Part shown: piece by piece, positions 51,289-60,892 of the stretch
Layout: the number at the start of each line of letters is the position of its first letter
How positions within the stretch are numbered: position 1 is the stretch's first letter
From: Rhynchopus sp. YZ270_cl-10
Lineage: Eukaryota; Euglenozoa; Diplonemea; Diplonemida; Diplonemidae
Assembly (NCBI GenBank): GCA_964035575.1
Contig: OZ037869.1
Location: forward strand, 372,001 to 436,000
DNA: 64,000 nucleotides
Direction of reading: 5' to 3'
Made by a program: the position numbers and the translations under genes
The notes under the pieces: model-generated
Databases searched by the model: none
What the model saw: only the letters and a program-made list of their open reading frames with translations
What the model was told of the DNA's origin: nothing

Positions 51289-51634
51289 ATACTGAAGACA
51301 ATACATCTGTTATGTGGTGACCCCTGGTTGTCACAAAAAAAAGATAAAAGGGGGAACATAAAAAGGCTATGGGTATTGAAAGAGTTGCTACCAACTGTGT
51401 AGTCACGACCCCTCGTGATGTCCACGCATTTTTTTTTTTTTTTTTTGGTGTCTCTTACTCAGCATCAGGGTAAGCGTACCGTTGGTGATTTTGGTGATAT
51501 TTTTTTTTTTTCGACACATACTACCCAAAGCAAGCGTGGCAGAAAGAAAAGAAAACTTGAAAAAGATTGTTTCATATACATTCTTTTTCTAATGAAAAGT
51601 AGGTACAGAGGGTGCTAAAAAAGTACCTTGAAAA

Positions 51635-51666
51635 AGATGAACGTGCCTCTCTCAACACACCCATCT
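51635..51666 (-). repeat. Loop-conserved hairpin (ATGTG-stem type variant)
   Basis: AGATGAACGTGCCTCTCTCA then ACACACCCATCT: AGATG/CATCT and GTG/CAC pair around CCTCTCTC. Confidence 0.5.
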
Positions 51667-51719
51667 AAGAATAGAAAAACAAGCTGTATTGCGCTAGAAA
51701 AGAGGCATTGAAGAAAGAA

Positions 51720-51793
51720 GTGCAAAAAAACGCCCCACCGTACATTGGCGGACGCAGGGCACTGGGCACTGGTTCTCCGCAGGGTTATCGAAC
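51720..51793 (-). repeat. GTGC/GCAC hairpin with GGTTATCGAAC tail
   Basis: GTGCAAAAAAACGCC ... GGCGGACGCAGGGCAC: inner CGCC/GGCG and outer GTGC/GCAC pair. The tail CACTGGTTCTCCGCAGGGTT-ATCGAAC recurs at ~54350 and, shortened, at 35390. Confidence 0.55.
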
Positions 51794-52403
51794 AGAGATG
51801 AGTTTCGTTGCATGCACACGGTTTCCACGGGGAGACAGCGAATAAGACGACAACCGACACAAAACAGGAAAGATACAAAAAAAATATGACTTAAAGTCAC
51901 TTTGAAATAAAATCCCACCTGTGTTCCTTGGAATACACCTAGGGGGACGATAGACCCATGCTGTCTCCAAACTCAACAGGGTCTTCTTTCCCCGCTGACA
52001 GTTTCATCCATTTTGAAGAAAAGCAAAACCACAAAAAAAACCAAAAAATAATCAGATCGAGGTCTGGGGGGAAAAAAAACGACAATTTAATCTTGTCAAA
52101 GTCTTTTCCAAAAAGCTTCATAATGCAATTCTATTTACAACACTCTTGGCGAATGGGACATCTTTTACAGACGAACTCACCTCACCCCGATCAAATCAAA
52201 AAACCACCCCCCATGTACAAGCATGAGACGATACGAGAGATTAAGGAAATTCCTTTTGTTTTTTGATCAATTTTATCGCTTTAATTCAACTAGAGAAGAG
52301 TATTTCTTCACTGCATTGCATTTTTTTTAAAATTATTTATTCGGCCGTATAAACATACACAGCAGTACGGGTTCATACGTTTCTTTATTGTTTTCATTTG
52401 TTG

Positions 52404-52445
52404 TTGTTGTCGACAATCACCTACCGAGATAGTATCTGCCTGCAT
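52404..52445. repeat. TTGTCGACAATCACCT repeat, copy 1
   Basis: GTTGTTGTCGACAATCACCT then ACCGAGATAG. TTGTCGACAA is a 10-bp palindrome. Confidence 0.5.
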
Positions 52446-52521
52446 TTTCGTTATCCTTTTTTGAGGCGAGGATTCTCTCCTGCATCTAAATAGGTCTCAA
52501 CAACGTTCGATATGCACCTTT

Positions 52522-52580
52522 TTTGTTGTGCCGACAATCACCTGCAAGCTCTGTACCCAATGCCGCCCCGAAGGCTTTTT
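52522..52580. repeat. TTGTCGACAATCACCT repeat, copy 2
   Basis: TTGTTGTGCCGACAATCACC, then TGCAAGCTCTGTACCCAATG, then CCCGAAGGCTTTT; matches copy 3 at 54630 over ~55 bases. Confidence 0.55.
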
Positions 52581-52610
52581 TCTTTTGTTTGTTGGAGAAA
52601 AAAAAAGGAA

Positions 52611-53723
52611 CTAGTCAGATGCGTCCTCGTCCTCCTCGTCTTCCTCCTCCTCATCCTCCTCTTCTTCTGAGCTCGAGGAGAAGGCGTTGTCTGCCTGCAT
52701 TGTGATCACCCCAAGCAGCCCCTGGGGTGTGTCTTGCGTGATCTGTTGCCGTTGTGCTGGGTACTGGAGGACGAGCATGGGGTGTTTGTGCGGTTTTTTG
52801 TTTTTGAAACATTCGAGACAACGGTCGTAGTCTACACAGATCGCACAGCGGAAGCGTGGTATCGTTCCATTTGAGCTGTAAAAACGAAGGATTTATCACG
52901 AAAAAAAAAAGCTTTAAACATACAGAGATTTATCACAAACATTGCAGGTACAACGATGCGGCGTATCCTCATTTCGCTCCGGAAACTTAATATGCGGGTA
53001 AAAGAGAAGGGTATGCCCTATATGCCTCGACTCACTTCCCTTTTTGAGGTACACCTTATCTCCTGTCCCTTCTATTCCTGTTAACGTTGTGAGAAGCTGT
53101 TTGCCTGCAGTGGATTCCCCAAGCGCCGCCCTATCTCCAAGCGCACAACTCGGACACAACGTTGGACTCGCCTCACAGCTTGCACACTGAACAACCAGCT
53201 TATCCATCTCAAGATGACACTCCGCGCACTGCACTGTATCCTCCGGTGTCACTACCCTCCCTTTCCACAATAGCTTTCTATAACGGAAGACACCTTTGTG
53301 GAGATGCGCCTTAGAGGCTATACCTTGAGGCCATCGGAGTACAATGTGCTGGGAAGGATGTGGGTTGTGGTTTGCATCTTCGCATTCTTGACACCATACT
53401 GCCTCCTTTCCGTAGCAATAAAGGCAGGAGTAGAGCGTTCCATCGATAGGAGAATTTTTGCAAAATAAGCAAGAAAAATGGTGCGTCGCGCTGCTCGCAT
53501 GCAGCTCCGCCTGTAGTGCCCCCCAACTCTGCAGCTCTTGGTACATATCCCGTTTACGTCTTTCCGACGTCCCCGCTCGCCCCAACGCCATCTCCTTAAA
53601 AACCCTCTCCCATTCCGTACAACGGAACACCACAGAATTCACCAACATCACATTTACCACCTCCTTCCGTTCAAGCCATGCTACTGCCGTCGCAAGCTGC
53701 CCGCTTTGGGCGAGCTCCTCCAT
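52611..53723 (-). CDS. Multi-ZZ zinc-finger protein with acidic tail; one intron
   Basis: Exon 1 (53723-52924) and exon 2 (52875-52611) join through a 48-bp intron (GTATGT/ACAG, phase 2) into 354 aa. Finger 1 (~85-135) is FSCLFCKNSPIDGTLYSCLYC then a WCQEC-H-H ending. A middle cluster (~160-200) is CAECHLEMDKLVVQCASC and CPSC. Finger 3 (~255-305) crosses the splice junction: CTCNVCDKSL, then FRCAICVDYDRCLECFK and HKHPMLVL, a classic ZZ ending. Splicing is needed to complete it. The last ~30 residues are Ser/Glu/Asp only. ZZ fingers bind N-terminal peptides such as histone H3 tails, SUMO or N-degrons. The target is unknown. Confidence 0.85.
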
Positions 53724-54232
53724 CTTTTTTAAATCTCAATTTTGAAAAAGAAGCGTCTATTTGAGGAAAGTACCGAGAGTGTGGATAGGAGAGGGGGGTG
53801 AAAAACGGTAGTGTTCTGTGTATTGTGTTGAAAAGCGGTTTTGGGTTGGGGAGGAAGGTTTTTAGTCACAGCTCTAGAAGAGCATCATTAGGATGGGTCA
53901 GTCGGTTCGTTGGCGTGAGCCTCTCTCTGGAGCGTGGGTGATGTGCAGATCTTGGTTGTAGCGAATATTCAATGGAGAAATATCGTTGAATGGAAAAGAG
54001 AAAATAGTGATCCTTTTTTTGTTTGAAATTGCAAGCAGAGAAGTTGAAAAAAATACAACAAAAAAATCTCTGAAATGGTTTGCAAAGTGTGGCAAAAAAA
54101 AAAAAAAGAAGAAAGAAAAAGAGAACATCAAAGATGAACAATGCCCCACAGGGCAGATGCATCTAAAATAATAGCAATAAAAAGGGAATAGCGCATGATG
54201 CGAAGAGAAGGGGAAAAAAAAGGGGGTTATAA

Positions 54233-54271
54233 TAGATGAACCGAAGCCTCTCCTTCTGCTAAGCCACCTTT
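54233..54271 (-). repeat. Loop-conserved hairpin (CTAAGC type), partly decayed
   Basis: TAGATGAACCGAAGCCTCTC then CTTCTGCTAAGCCACCTT. GAAGC faces GCTAAGC; the core CCTCTC is kept. Confidence 0.5.
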
Positions 54272-54629
54272 GATCACGAATCGCTATCGAGCGAGAGAAA
54301 GAGAATGTGGAACGTGCCGCTTCATTGTACATCGACCAGACGAAAAGACACTGGTTCTCCACGGGAGTTATCAAACCCCCAGAGAGCACTTCATTAGGCA
54401 TGCACAGAGAAACACGTGTGAATGGAAAATAGAACCTTGACAGGATATGGTATTTTGGTAAAGAAGAAGAAAAACCTTTCTTTTTCCGTCGCTCCAGCTA
54501 TCGTACTTTTTTCCCCCCCTCACTTAAGTGTGGGGTTGATTGTGTTATGTGAAAATACAAAAAACAAAAAAGGTTAGCGGGCATTCACCGTCAGTCGTTT
54601 TATATTTCCTATTGCCAAGAATTTTAGGT

Positions 54630-54687
54630 TTTTTGTTGTCGACATTCACCTGCTAGTGCAGGATCTGTACTCAATATCCCGAAGGCT
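54630..54687. repeat. TTGTCGACAATCACCT repeat, copy 3
   Basis: TTGTTGTCGACATTCACCTG, then GGATCTGTACTCAATATCCC and GAAGGCT. Confidence 0.55.
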
Positions 54688-55040
54688 ATTGTTTTTTTTG
54701 TTTTTTTTTTAAATAGCGCATCACACTAAAAGCGTTTGCGCCATATCGTACTAACCAAACCAAAACAGATCATTTTGTGTGTTGGGGGGAGTGACGGGGA
54801 ATAGGGGTATTTTATTAATACGATCACCTAGGTGGGTAGACGAGTTAAACGTTGTTGGCATGTGTACATACAACGCCTACCCGGATTGTGTGGGACTCAT
54901 ACAGGGGGGGAAATACACTGTGAGTTAATAGGTATAATATTATGAACAATAACGGCTCATATTGGCGAGGTGATTTTGTTGCATCTTTTTTTTTTGGTAA
55001 TAATTTTGGGCACTCTCGGCTCAAAAAAAAAATGTCACCA

Positions 55041-55075
55041 ATGATGAACCTAAGCCTCTCATACTTAGCCACCTT
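55041..55075 (-). repeat. Loop-conserved hairpin (CTAAG type)
   Basis: ATGATGAACCTAAGCCTCTC then ATACTTAGCCACCTT: CTAAG/CTTAG pair around the CCTCTC core. Confidence 0.65.
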
Positions 55076-55397
55076 TAAAAGAAAAAGCCCCCATTTTAAT
55101 TAACCTCCCGATATGGCCGAACAAGCCCGATGCAATATGGAGGTTTTTTTTATAGGTTTTTTTTGTTTCCGATAGAAAAAAAAAATCCCGAAAAAATCTT
55201 TTATAGAAGCAACGGAGCCTTGTTGCGGGTGTGAAGGGAAGTCGGGAATTGTTTGGGATGGGGAAGACAAAAATGAGAAAAACACCCCCATCAACGGGGA
55301 AATCCAGGAATATTGCAGTGTATTTTGTGGAACTTTTAGGGGTGGGGGATGAGGGAAGGGCCTTTGGGACAGAGATACCCCCTCTTTATATTTTAAT

Positions 55398-55437
55398 GTT
55401 GCTGTCGACAATCGCCTCAGTACCCTCGGTGGGGCTG
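55398..55437. repeat. TTGTCGACAATCACCT repeat, copy 4
   Basis: GTTGCTGTCGACAATCGCCT then CAGTACCCTCGGTGGGGCT. Confidence 0.45.
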
Positions 55438-55699
55438 GTCATTTTTTTTTGCATTTCGCGAAACAATGGTGGAAGTTGAAAAGTGCACAAAAACGCCCCT
55501 GTGGATGCGTCAGATGAACGGTCTCTCTCGACCATATATTTACTATATTTTATCGTGCGTGGTGTGAAAGTTGGCTCTCATATTCGCAATATGGGGTGTG
55601 CACAAAAAGACTTTTTCCTGACGAATTGACATTGGGGGGGGGGGGGGGGGGGAAATGAAACCTTACAGGACAGATAATATCGCATGAACACAGCACGCC

Positions 55700-55789
55700 T
55701 AAGCGCTCTTGTGAACAGTGTACCTATGACCGGCTGTACCGGGGGTGGTCCCCAATCATGCAGTCCTAACCATTTCGTGGTTTACATCT
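55700..55789 (-). repeat. ~100-nt structured repeat, full copy
   Basis: From AAGCGCTCTTGTGAACAGTG to TTCGTGGTTTACATCTA. GGCTGT faces GCAGTC (one G-U pair), and GGGGGTGGTCCCC forms the apical stem. Confidence 0.75.
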
Positions 55790-56240
55790 AAAAAAAAACA
55801 GGAGAGCATCAGACTCAAAAACTTTAGAAAATGCAAAACACATTGTGTGTATCGCTTTGGGTTTTATGCTCAGGAAGTTGGGGGCCCAAAATAAATTTAC
55901 CGTAACCGCAACAATAATGAACTGTAAGCACTGTAGCACTATTGGTTACGGTGACGGTATGTTTAGTCTCCCGATAAAAGAAAAAGGCTTTTGAAAATAT
56001 GAATGCGACACTGCACACATCTCACGCTTTGTTCAACAAAGTTATTTACACAAATAGGTATGTGTTGTGTGTGTTGTTTTAAATGATAGAAGAAGCTAGG
56101 AAAAAAACAGGGCAGCGTCGAAAGGTGAAATGACACCACAAACTATGGACGAAGACAAACATTGCTTGGAAAAAAGCAGCAATATTCCCAAAAACAGATT
56201 TAAAAGGGGGGGGGGGAAAAGACGAAAAAGATTAGAGGAA

Positions 56241-56260
56241 ACCTAAGCACCTATGCTTAG
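56241..56260 (-). repeat. Loop-conserved hairpin (short CTAAGCA form)
   Basis: ACCTAAGCACCTATGCTTAG: CTAAGCA/TGCTTAG gives seven perfect pairs with a CCTA loop. Confidence 0.5.
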
Positions 56261-56582
56261 ATTTTATCAGGAAAAAAAAAGAGGTTAGTATTGTGTTTTT
56301 TTCACAATGAGTTGGAATTGTTGGTTAGGAGTGGGTCCCCTGGGGGACGCCAGGAGAATAGGAAAAAATAAAATAAGCCTGGCAGTAAAAGGCAATCAGA
56401 TGCGAAACAAATTGATATCTAGAGGTCCAATAATAAACCCAGGAGGGAGGGGGGGAGAAGAATAATTAAAAAAAAATGTATGGTGTGGCTGAGTCCAAAA
56501 AAAAAAAGTTGTTTCATATCTAACTATTCTACTGAATAGAAGGTATAATAGGGTGCAAAAAAGAAAAGTTGACTTGACACAC

Positions 56583-56679
56583 AAAGCCCTCTCGTGAACA
56601 GTGTACCTTCGGTTTGACCGGCTGTACCGGGGTGGACCCCAACCATACAGTCCTCATCCATTTCGTGGTTCACATCTGA
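56583..56679 (-). repeat. ~100-nt structured repeat, full copy
   Basis: From AAAGCCCTCTCGTGAACAGT to GTGGTTCACATCTG. GTGAAC/GTTCAC, GGCTGT/ACAGTC and GGGGT-GG-ACCCC all pair. The core CCTCTCGTG is exact. Confidence 0.8.
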
Positions 56680-56817
56680 TGAAAAAGAACAGCGGGGGAA
56701 ATGTGAATCCCGTGCACACACATTTAAAAAAACACTTATCACATTCGTCTTATTTAAAGGAACAACACACACACATCGGAGAGATACACAGACACATTGT
56801 ACGAAGAAAAGCGTTAA

Positions 56818-58004
56818 GGGTAGCACAATTAAAAATATTGTTTAGTGTCCTGCGCGCGAACAGATTTTTGGAAATCCAAAAAAAAAAAATAATTGGGACA
56901 CAACTACAAAAAAAATAATTTTTATGGTTGGTAGGTTGAAGTCAGGACGGACGAAGTCTCGGAGGGCCCTAAGGGGAAGGTAGGTAGGGCACTTCTGTCT
57001 GGGAAAAAGTGACCAGAAAAAAAAAAAAAATGTTGGGGTCCCGTGCTCCCAAATGTGCGAAATAAGCAAGAAATAAGCATTTTTGCGCACACGTGTATAA
57101 AAAAAAAATCCGCCTCCGGCGGGGTTCGTTTTCGAGGATTTTCAGAGATCTCACGTTATGAAGATTTCCTTGAGAAACCATTGAATCTCATATTTCAGAA
57201 TAATAGTACCTTAGAGTGTTTTTGGACACACATGTGACCCCACCGTGGAGAGCAATCGGCTCGTGCAATCAAAAGAAAGTGGAGAAAAGGTACAAGAATA
57301 AAAAAAGTTGGGTACCGTGTGCCTGCGGCGCTGCCTGTTCCCTTCCAGTTTCTACAGGCAAACACTTGCCCCCTTTACCTTACACTGACGGGTTTTGACC
57401 AAAACCAAGAACTTGTCCATTTCGGCAAATTGACCCCACCACAGAACGGACGGATTCCGAAAATGCAAATGCCGGTGTTTTCGCGCATTTTCATGTTTCA
57501 AGACGTCAGGATCAGGGAGAGAAAATCTGGTTGTGGGATTTACCTTGGCCCTCTTTACCCTACATGGATTTTGACCAAAACCAAGAATTTGGCCATTTCG
57601 GCAAAGTGACCCCACCACAGTGCGGACGGATTCCGGAAATGCCAATCGCGGTATGTTTTGGGGCTGAAAACCCACTGTTTTTTCAGGGGAAAAAATTGCT
57701 TCCAAATGTCGGAATTTTCCGAATTTTCCTGAAAATGACCCTTGTTTACGAGTATGGGTTCATATTTTGCGAAAATTTAAGTCACTAAAATTTTGTCCAT
57801 TTTTCCGTATTCACCCCACCACAAGCCGGGATTGGCTCAGAAATGCAACAAAACGCCCCAGCGTTAGGAAATAGCCTGAAAAGAGGGCAAAATAGGCGAG
57901 GGAAAAATTATTTTTTTTTGACTAGTTATTTTTTTTTTGCGTGCGTGCGAACAGATTTTTGGGGAGCGGTGGGACACTAAACAAGGTTTTTAATTGTGCT
58001 ACCC
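56818..58004. mobile_element. 1.19 kb non-autonomous TIR element with TAA target-site duplication
   Basis: Left end GGGTAGCACAATTAAAAA then TTGTTTAGTGTCC is inverted at the right end, with two adjacent mismatches. TAA flanks both sides (56815-56817 and 58005-58007). G-rich ends with a TWA duplication are typical of PIF/Harbinger elements. There is no transposase frame. Inside are three diverged ~167-bp direct repeats and a ~100-bp block shared with the element at 15.4-18.0 kb. Confidence 0.72.
57390..57850. repeat. Three diverged ~167-bp tandem repeats inside the TIR element
   Basis: TTTTGACCAAAACCAAGAA followed by CCATTTCGGCAAA, GACCCCACCACAG and CGGACGGATTCCG recurs at ~57396 and ~57563. 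A weaker third copy (CCATTTTTCCGTA, CACCCCACCACAAGCC) starts near 57790. Confidence 0.75.
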
Positions 58005-58424
58005 TAATCTAAAACCAATAAAAAACACAAGCACATCACGTCTGTTACATACACATATGTAGAACTCCCACCCCCCATTAAAAGACCCTCGCAAAACAAT
58101 GTTTCAGGAGGATTGAAGTGATTGGATAAATCCTTATTGGGGGCTGTTTACAAAAAAAAAAACGAAATTGACATGCAGACATCCCCTGTGATGCAGATAC
58201 CGTATTCACAAAAATGTTTGAACCGTAAAAAAGGTCGAACTTCCAGGAAAATCCTGAAAAGGTCGAACATTATCACGGTTGATAATTTGTACGAATACGA
58301 TACATCCAAAAGACATCCGCATCGTCTGTGCCATAAAGTCATTAGAGTGGTCAAAAAATACACTATTTTGTGACTAGGGTGGGTGAGTTTGTAGTAGCTA
58401 GGTAGCAACGAAAGAAAAAGGTTA

Positions 58425-58462
58425 TAAGATGAACCCATAAACCTCTCGGTGCTTAGTCTGAT
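58425..58462 (-). repeat. Loop-conserved hairpin, degenerate
   Basis: AAGATGAACCCATAAACCTC then TCGGTGCTTAGTCTG keeps CCTCTCGGTG and the right arm GCTTAG. Confidence 0.45.
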
Positions 58463-58675
58463 TAGGTTACTTAATGTTTTGAACATTGGCATAGTCACCT
58501 TGACAAAAAAAAAAAAAAAAAGGATTGCGAGTCACCTTAAGAAAAGCGAAAGTTTAGTGCATCTCACGTTGGCAATGAGAGCTCGATGGAACAGCAAAGG
58601 GCACACCATGCTGCGAAGAACAGGAGGGTACAGAGGAAATGCTTTGAGTCCAAAAAAAGGGAGGAAGAGAAAAAT

Positions 58676-58700
58676 GATATGCGTCTCTGGTGCACACATC
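58676..58700 (-). repeat. Loop-conserved hairpin (ATGTG type)
   Basis: GATATGCGTCTCTGGTGCAC then ACATC: GAT(A)TG and CA(C)ATC pair, with GCG/TGC next. Confidence 0.45.
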
Positions 58701-58876
58701 AAACAAAGGCCGTCTTGGGAGACGTGGTGTGAGAGGGGTAAGGGAAATGAAGGTAGAGGGGTCTGCTTTATAGCACACCCTGAAGAAAACGATAACGACA
58801 AAAAAAGGTTTGTAAGATGAACCCGAGCCTCTTGCGGTTTTCTTCATCTTATCAGATCTTAACAGAAAAATTGAAG

Positions 58877-58905
58877 GATGTATGCGCCTCTTGTGCACAG
58901 ACATC
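58877..58905 (-). repeat. Loop-conserved hairpin (ATGTG type)
   Basis: GATGTATGCGCCTCTTGTGC then ACAGACATC: GATGT/ACATC and TGCGC/GTGCA pair around CCTCTT. Confidence 0.55.
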
Positions 58906-59011
58906 ACTCAGGATGATTAGGGTCCAAATAGGGGAGGACTACAGCCCGTGGAAAAAGACTAATTTCATCAAAAAGAGGGGGAAAAAAACGGAAAACGAAA
59001 AAAGGGTTGGT

Positions 59012-59046
59012 AAGATGACCCAAGCCTAGCGTGCTTTGGATACCTT
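59012..59046 (-). repeat. Loop-conserved hairpin (CAAGC type)
   Basis: AAGATGACCCAAGCCTAGCG then TGCTTTGGATACCTT: CAAGC/GCTTTG pair, replacing the CTAAGC/GCTTAG pairs of other copies. Confidence 0.55.
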
Positions 59047-59930
59047 CCAACAAATTTTGAATAGTGTCTGTCGTTGACACACATCTCTAAAATAGCCAAA
59101 GAAACATTCATAAGATGAGCAAGCTTCGCCTACTGCCACCTCATAAATAAGTTTGGAGATGCAAAAAAAAAGGGACATAAACATCTGGACCATCCTTCCC
59201 CCCACTGTATTGTATGTTGAAGGCAACAAACATAGTGGGGGTTGGTGGGGATTGAGGGAAAGAACCGAAAACGAAACAAAAAAAATAAGCGTGATATGAG
59301 GATGCAGCAAATACCGGGTTCGTGGACTTCCCGTTGTGGGTAATCATTTGGTACCGTAAAGAGAAAAGGACGGTTGTGCCTATCATGACACACATATCAT
59401 TCTCTTTGGGATCTGACCCATTTTTTTTTTTTTGGATCTTTCCCAAAAGTCAGTCTCGGTCCCAACGAAATTACCTACATAGATCAAAGGCTGCTAATGC
59501 GTGACAGGGTCACTTCTTTTTTGGCCAATGAAAAGAAGAAAAAAAAATTACCGGAAGGTAGAAAAGACACGAAGTGCCAGGATTGCTGCATCTCTATCAA
59601 ATCACAATTGTGTGTTGAAACCAGGTTATGAGAAAAAATTCCTGTGCGGAATTAAATGCCCATGTGTTTTTTTTTGTGGTAGTGGCGTGTGGCGTGCGGT
59701 GAGGGAGAAAAGGGAGAAAAAGGGGGGGAGGAAAAGAGGGGCATAAGAACGACACCTTTTTGAGGTGTTTACCCACAAAAAAAAAAGGCAGACAAAGGAG
59801 GGGAGGAGGGGAGGAGGAGGATAATTATTATATCATGTTCAAAAAGAACTGAAATTTTAAGAAAGGGGGGCATCCCTCCCCCAGAACATGACAGAAAACT
59901 TTTGATTTACTTGAAAAATTTGAAAAATTT

Positions 59931-59964
59931 GACAACGTGTAGACACCACCGCGAACTCCACGCT
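59931..59964. repeat. Short CGTG/CACG stem repeat
   Basis: GACAACGTGTAGACACCACC then GCGAACTCCACGCT; related to 60076 and 9823. Confidence 0.45.
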
Positions 59965-60075
59965 GATTTACCTTTTTTTTTTTTTGCTGTATCAACCAAT
60001 CGCCCAATGGGTGCACTACTATTTTACAATATCGGCACAATCATGCGACAGTTTTCTTTTTGCAAAAAAAAAAAT

Positions 60076-60120
60076 TTTGACAGCGTGAAGACACCCTCGC
60101 TTCTTATGTGAGCTCCACGC
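60076..60120. repeat. Short GCGTG/CACGC stem repeat
   Basis: TTTTGACAGCGTGAAGACAC ... GTGAGCTCCACGC. GCGTG and CACGC pair. It lies just downstream of the FYVE gene. Confidence 0.45.
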
Positions 60121-60166
60121 AGCCTTCTCTCCTCGCCTCTCATTTCGATGCCGCTATCCTTTTTTT

Positions 60167-60892
60167 TTACCTGACAAGAATAGACGTCCGCTGTTCGAAC
60201 ATCGACCTCCTTTCGGCACGTCTTTCCTCTGCTGAAGGTGTGATGATGGACCGGCGATGCTCGTATACTGAGCGCCGTTTTTCTTCTGTGGGGGAGACGA
60301 GCGATCGGCGGTGCTCGTAGACTGAGCGGCGCCTGCTTTCATCCGATGTCGGTGTGATGGTCGCGCGGCGGTGGCTGGGGTGCTCTAGGATCGACCTCCT
60401 TTGCTCCTCACGTCTCTCCTCTGCTGTTGGTGTAAGGCATTCGAGGGGTGACTTCTTTCTCTTTGTCTTGAAGAGGTACATCGAGGCTCTTTCTTGTAGT
60501 GTGTCTGGCTCGATTGACTCTTCATCCAGACAGAGAAGCGCATGGCAAAAGAGACAAACCCGCGCATTTTTGTACCCCAAATCATCGATGTCAAGATTCG
60601 AAGAAGAATGCTTCCCGCAAAAGATAAACCCACACGCCCTGCAATGATGCCTTCTGTTCAAAAGCGAGAACTTCTGCTTGCATTTAATGTCACAACACTC
60701 AGGGCAGCATTCGTCTTCCTGCCAGAGGGGGCGTTTCTTAAGCTGTTCATCAGTGGGCTTGCCGTCAGCCCGCGCTGCTTTAAGCAATGCAGTCACCCAA
60801 CCCCATGAGGCCGGCTGGCCACGTCTATTCACAACAGTGCTTTCTGATCTGTATGTCACACAGCTGTCGTCATCGCGCTCGATTCTACCCAT
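60167..60892 (-). CDS. FYVE zinc-finger protein with RRS-E-RRS repeat tail
   Basis: A 241-residue frame from ATG 60892; the 17 codons upstream are not used because MGRIERDDD is the likelier start. The FYVE finger spans ~55-120: WQED (WxxD motif), CCPEC, then NRRHHCRACGFIFC (the PI3P-binding R-x-HHCRxCG) and ARVCLFCH (RVC motif). One zinc position after FIFC reads GKHS instead of the usual C-x-x-C. FYVE domains bring proteins to PI3P on endosomes. Residues ~150-235 are a basic, Ser-rich repeat (RRSVYEHRRS, twice, with variants RRSILEH, RRSMFEQ). The reading frame stops in an A-run after ILVR. A further exon cannot be excluded, since GTAAAA follows CAG, but donors here are normally GTATG. Confidence 0.85.
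   Translation of the reverse strand: MGRIERDDDSCVTYRSESTVVNRRGQPASWGWVTALLKAARADGKPTDEQLKKRPLWQEDECCPECCDIKCKQKFSLLNRRHHCRACGFIFCGKHSSSNLDIDDLGYKNARVCLFCHALLCLDEESIEPDTLQERASMYLFKTKRKKSPLECLTPTAEERREEQRRSILEHPSHRRATITPTSDESRRRSVYEHRRSLVSPTEEKRRSVYEHRRSIITPSAEERRAERRSMFEQRTSILVR

Larger units (their letters stand above)
50781..52610. other. 1.83 kb gap with fold-back MITE, hairpins and stem repeats
   Basis: No gene is seen. Contains hairpins (50944, 51635, 51720), a near-perfect fold-back element (51142-51288), long T-runs (~51427-51446, ~51499) and two copies of a GTTGTCGACAATCACCT repeat (52404, 52522). Confidence 0.65.
53724..60166. other. 6.4 kb gene desert rich in short repeats and a TIR element
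   Basis: No frame here looks like a gene. Contents: many loop-conserved hairpins, two full ~100-nt structured repeats (55700, 56583), two TTGTCGACAA repeats, an 18-base G-run (~55634), a 1.19 kb TIR element (56818-58004) and long A/T/G homopolymers. Confidence 0.7.

Noticed and set aside
35390-54372. tRNA B-box in the GGTTATCGAAC tails
   Set aside because: The box has an extra AT, no A-box at a suitable distance and no acceptor stem; no tRNA gene is supported.
56672-56690. Hammerhead-like CTGATGA motif at the 3' end of the ~100-nt repeat
   Set aside because: The GAAA partner and three-stem arrangement are missing, and the other copies lack the motif.
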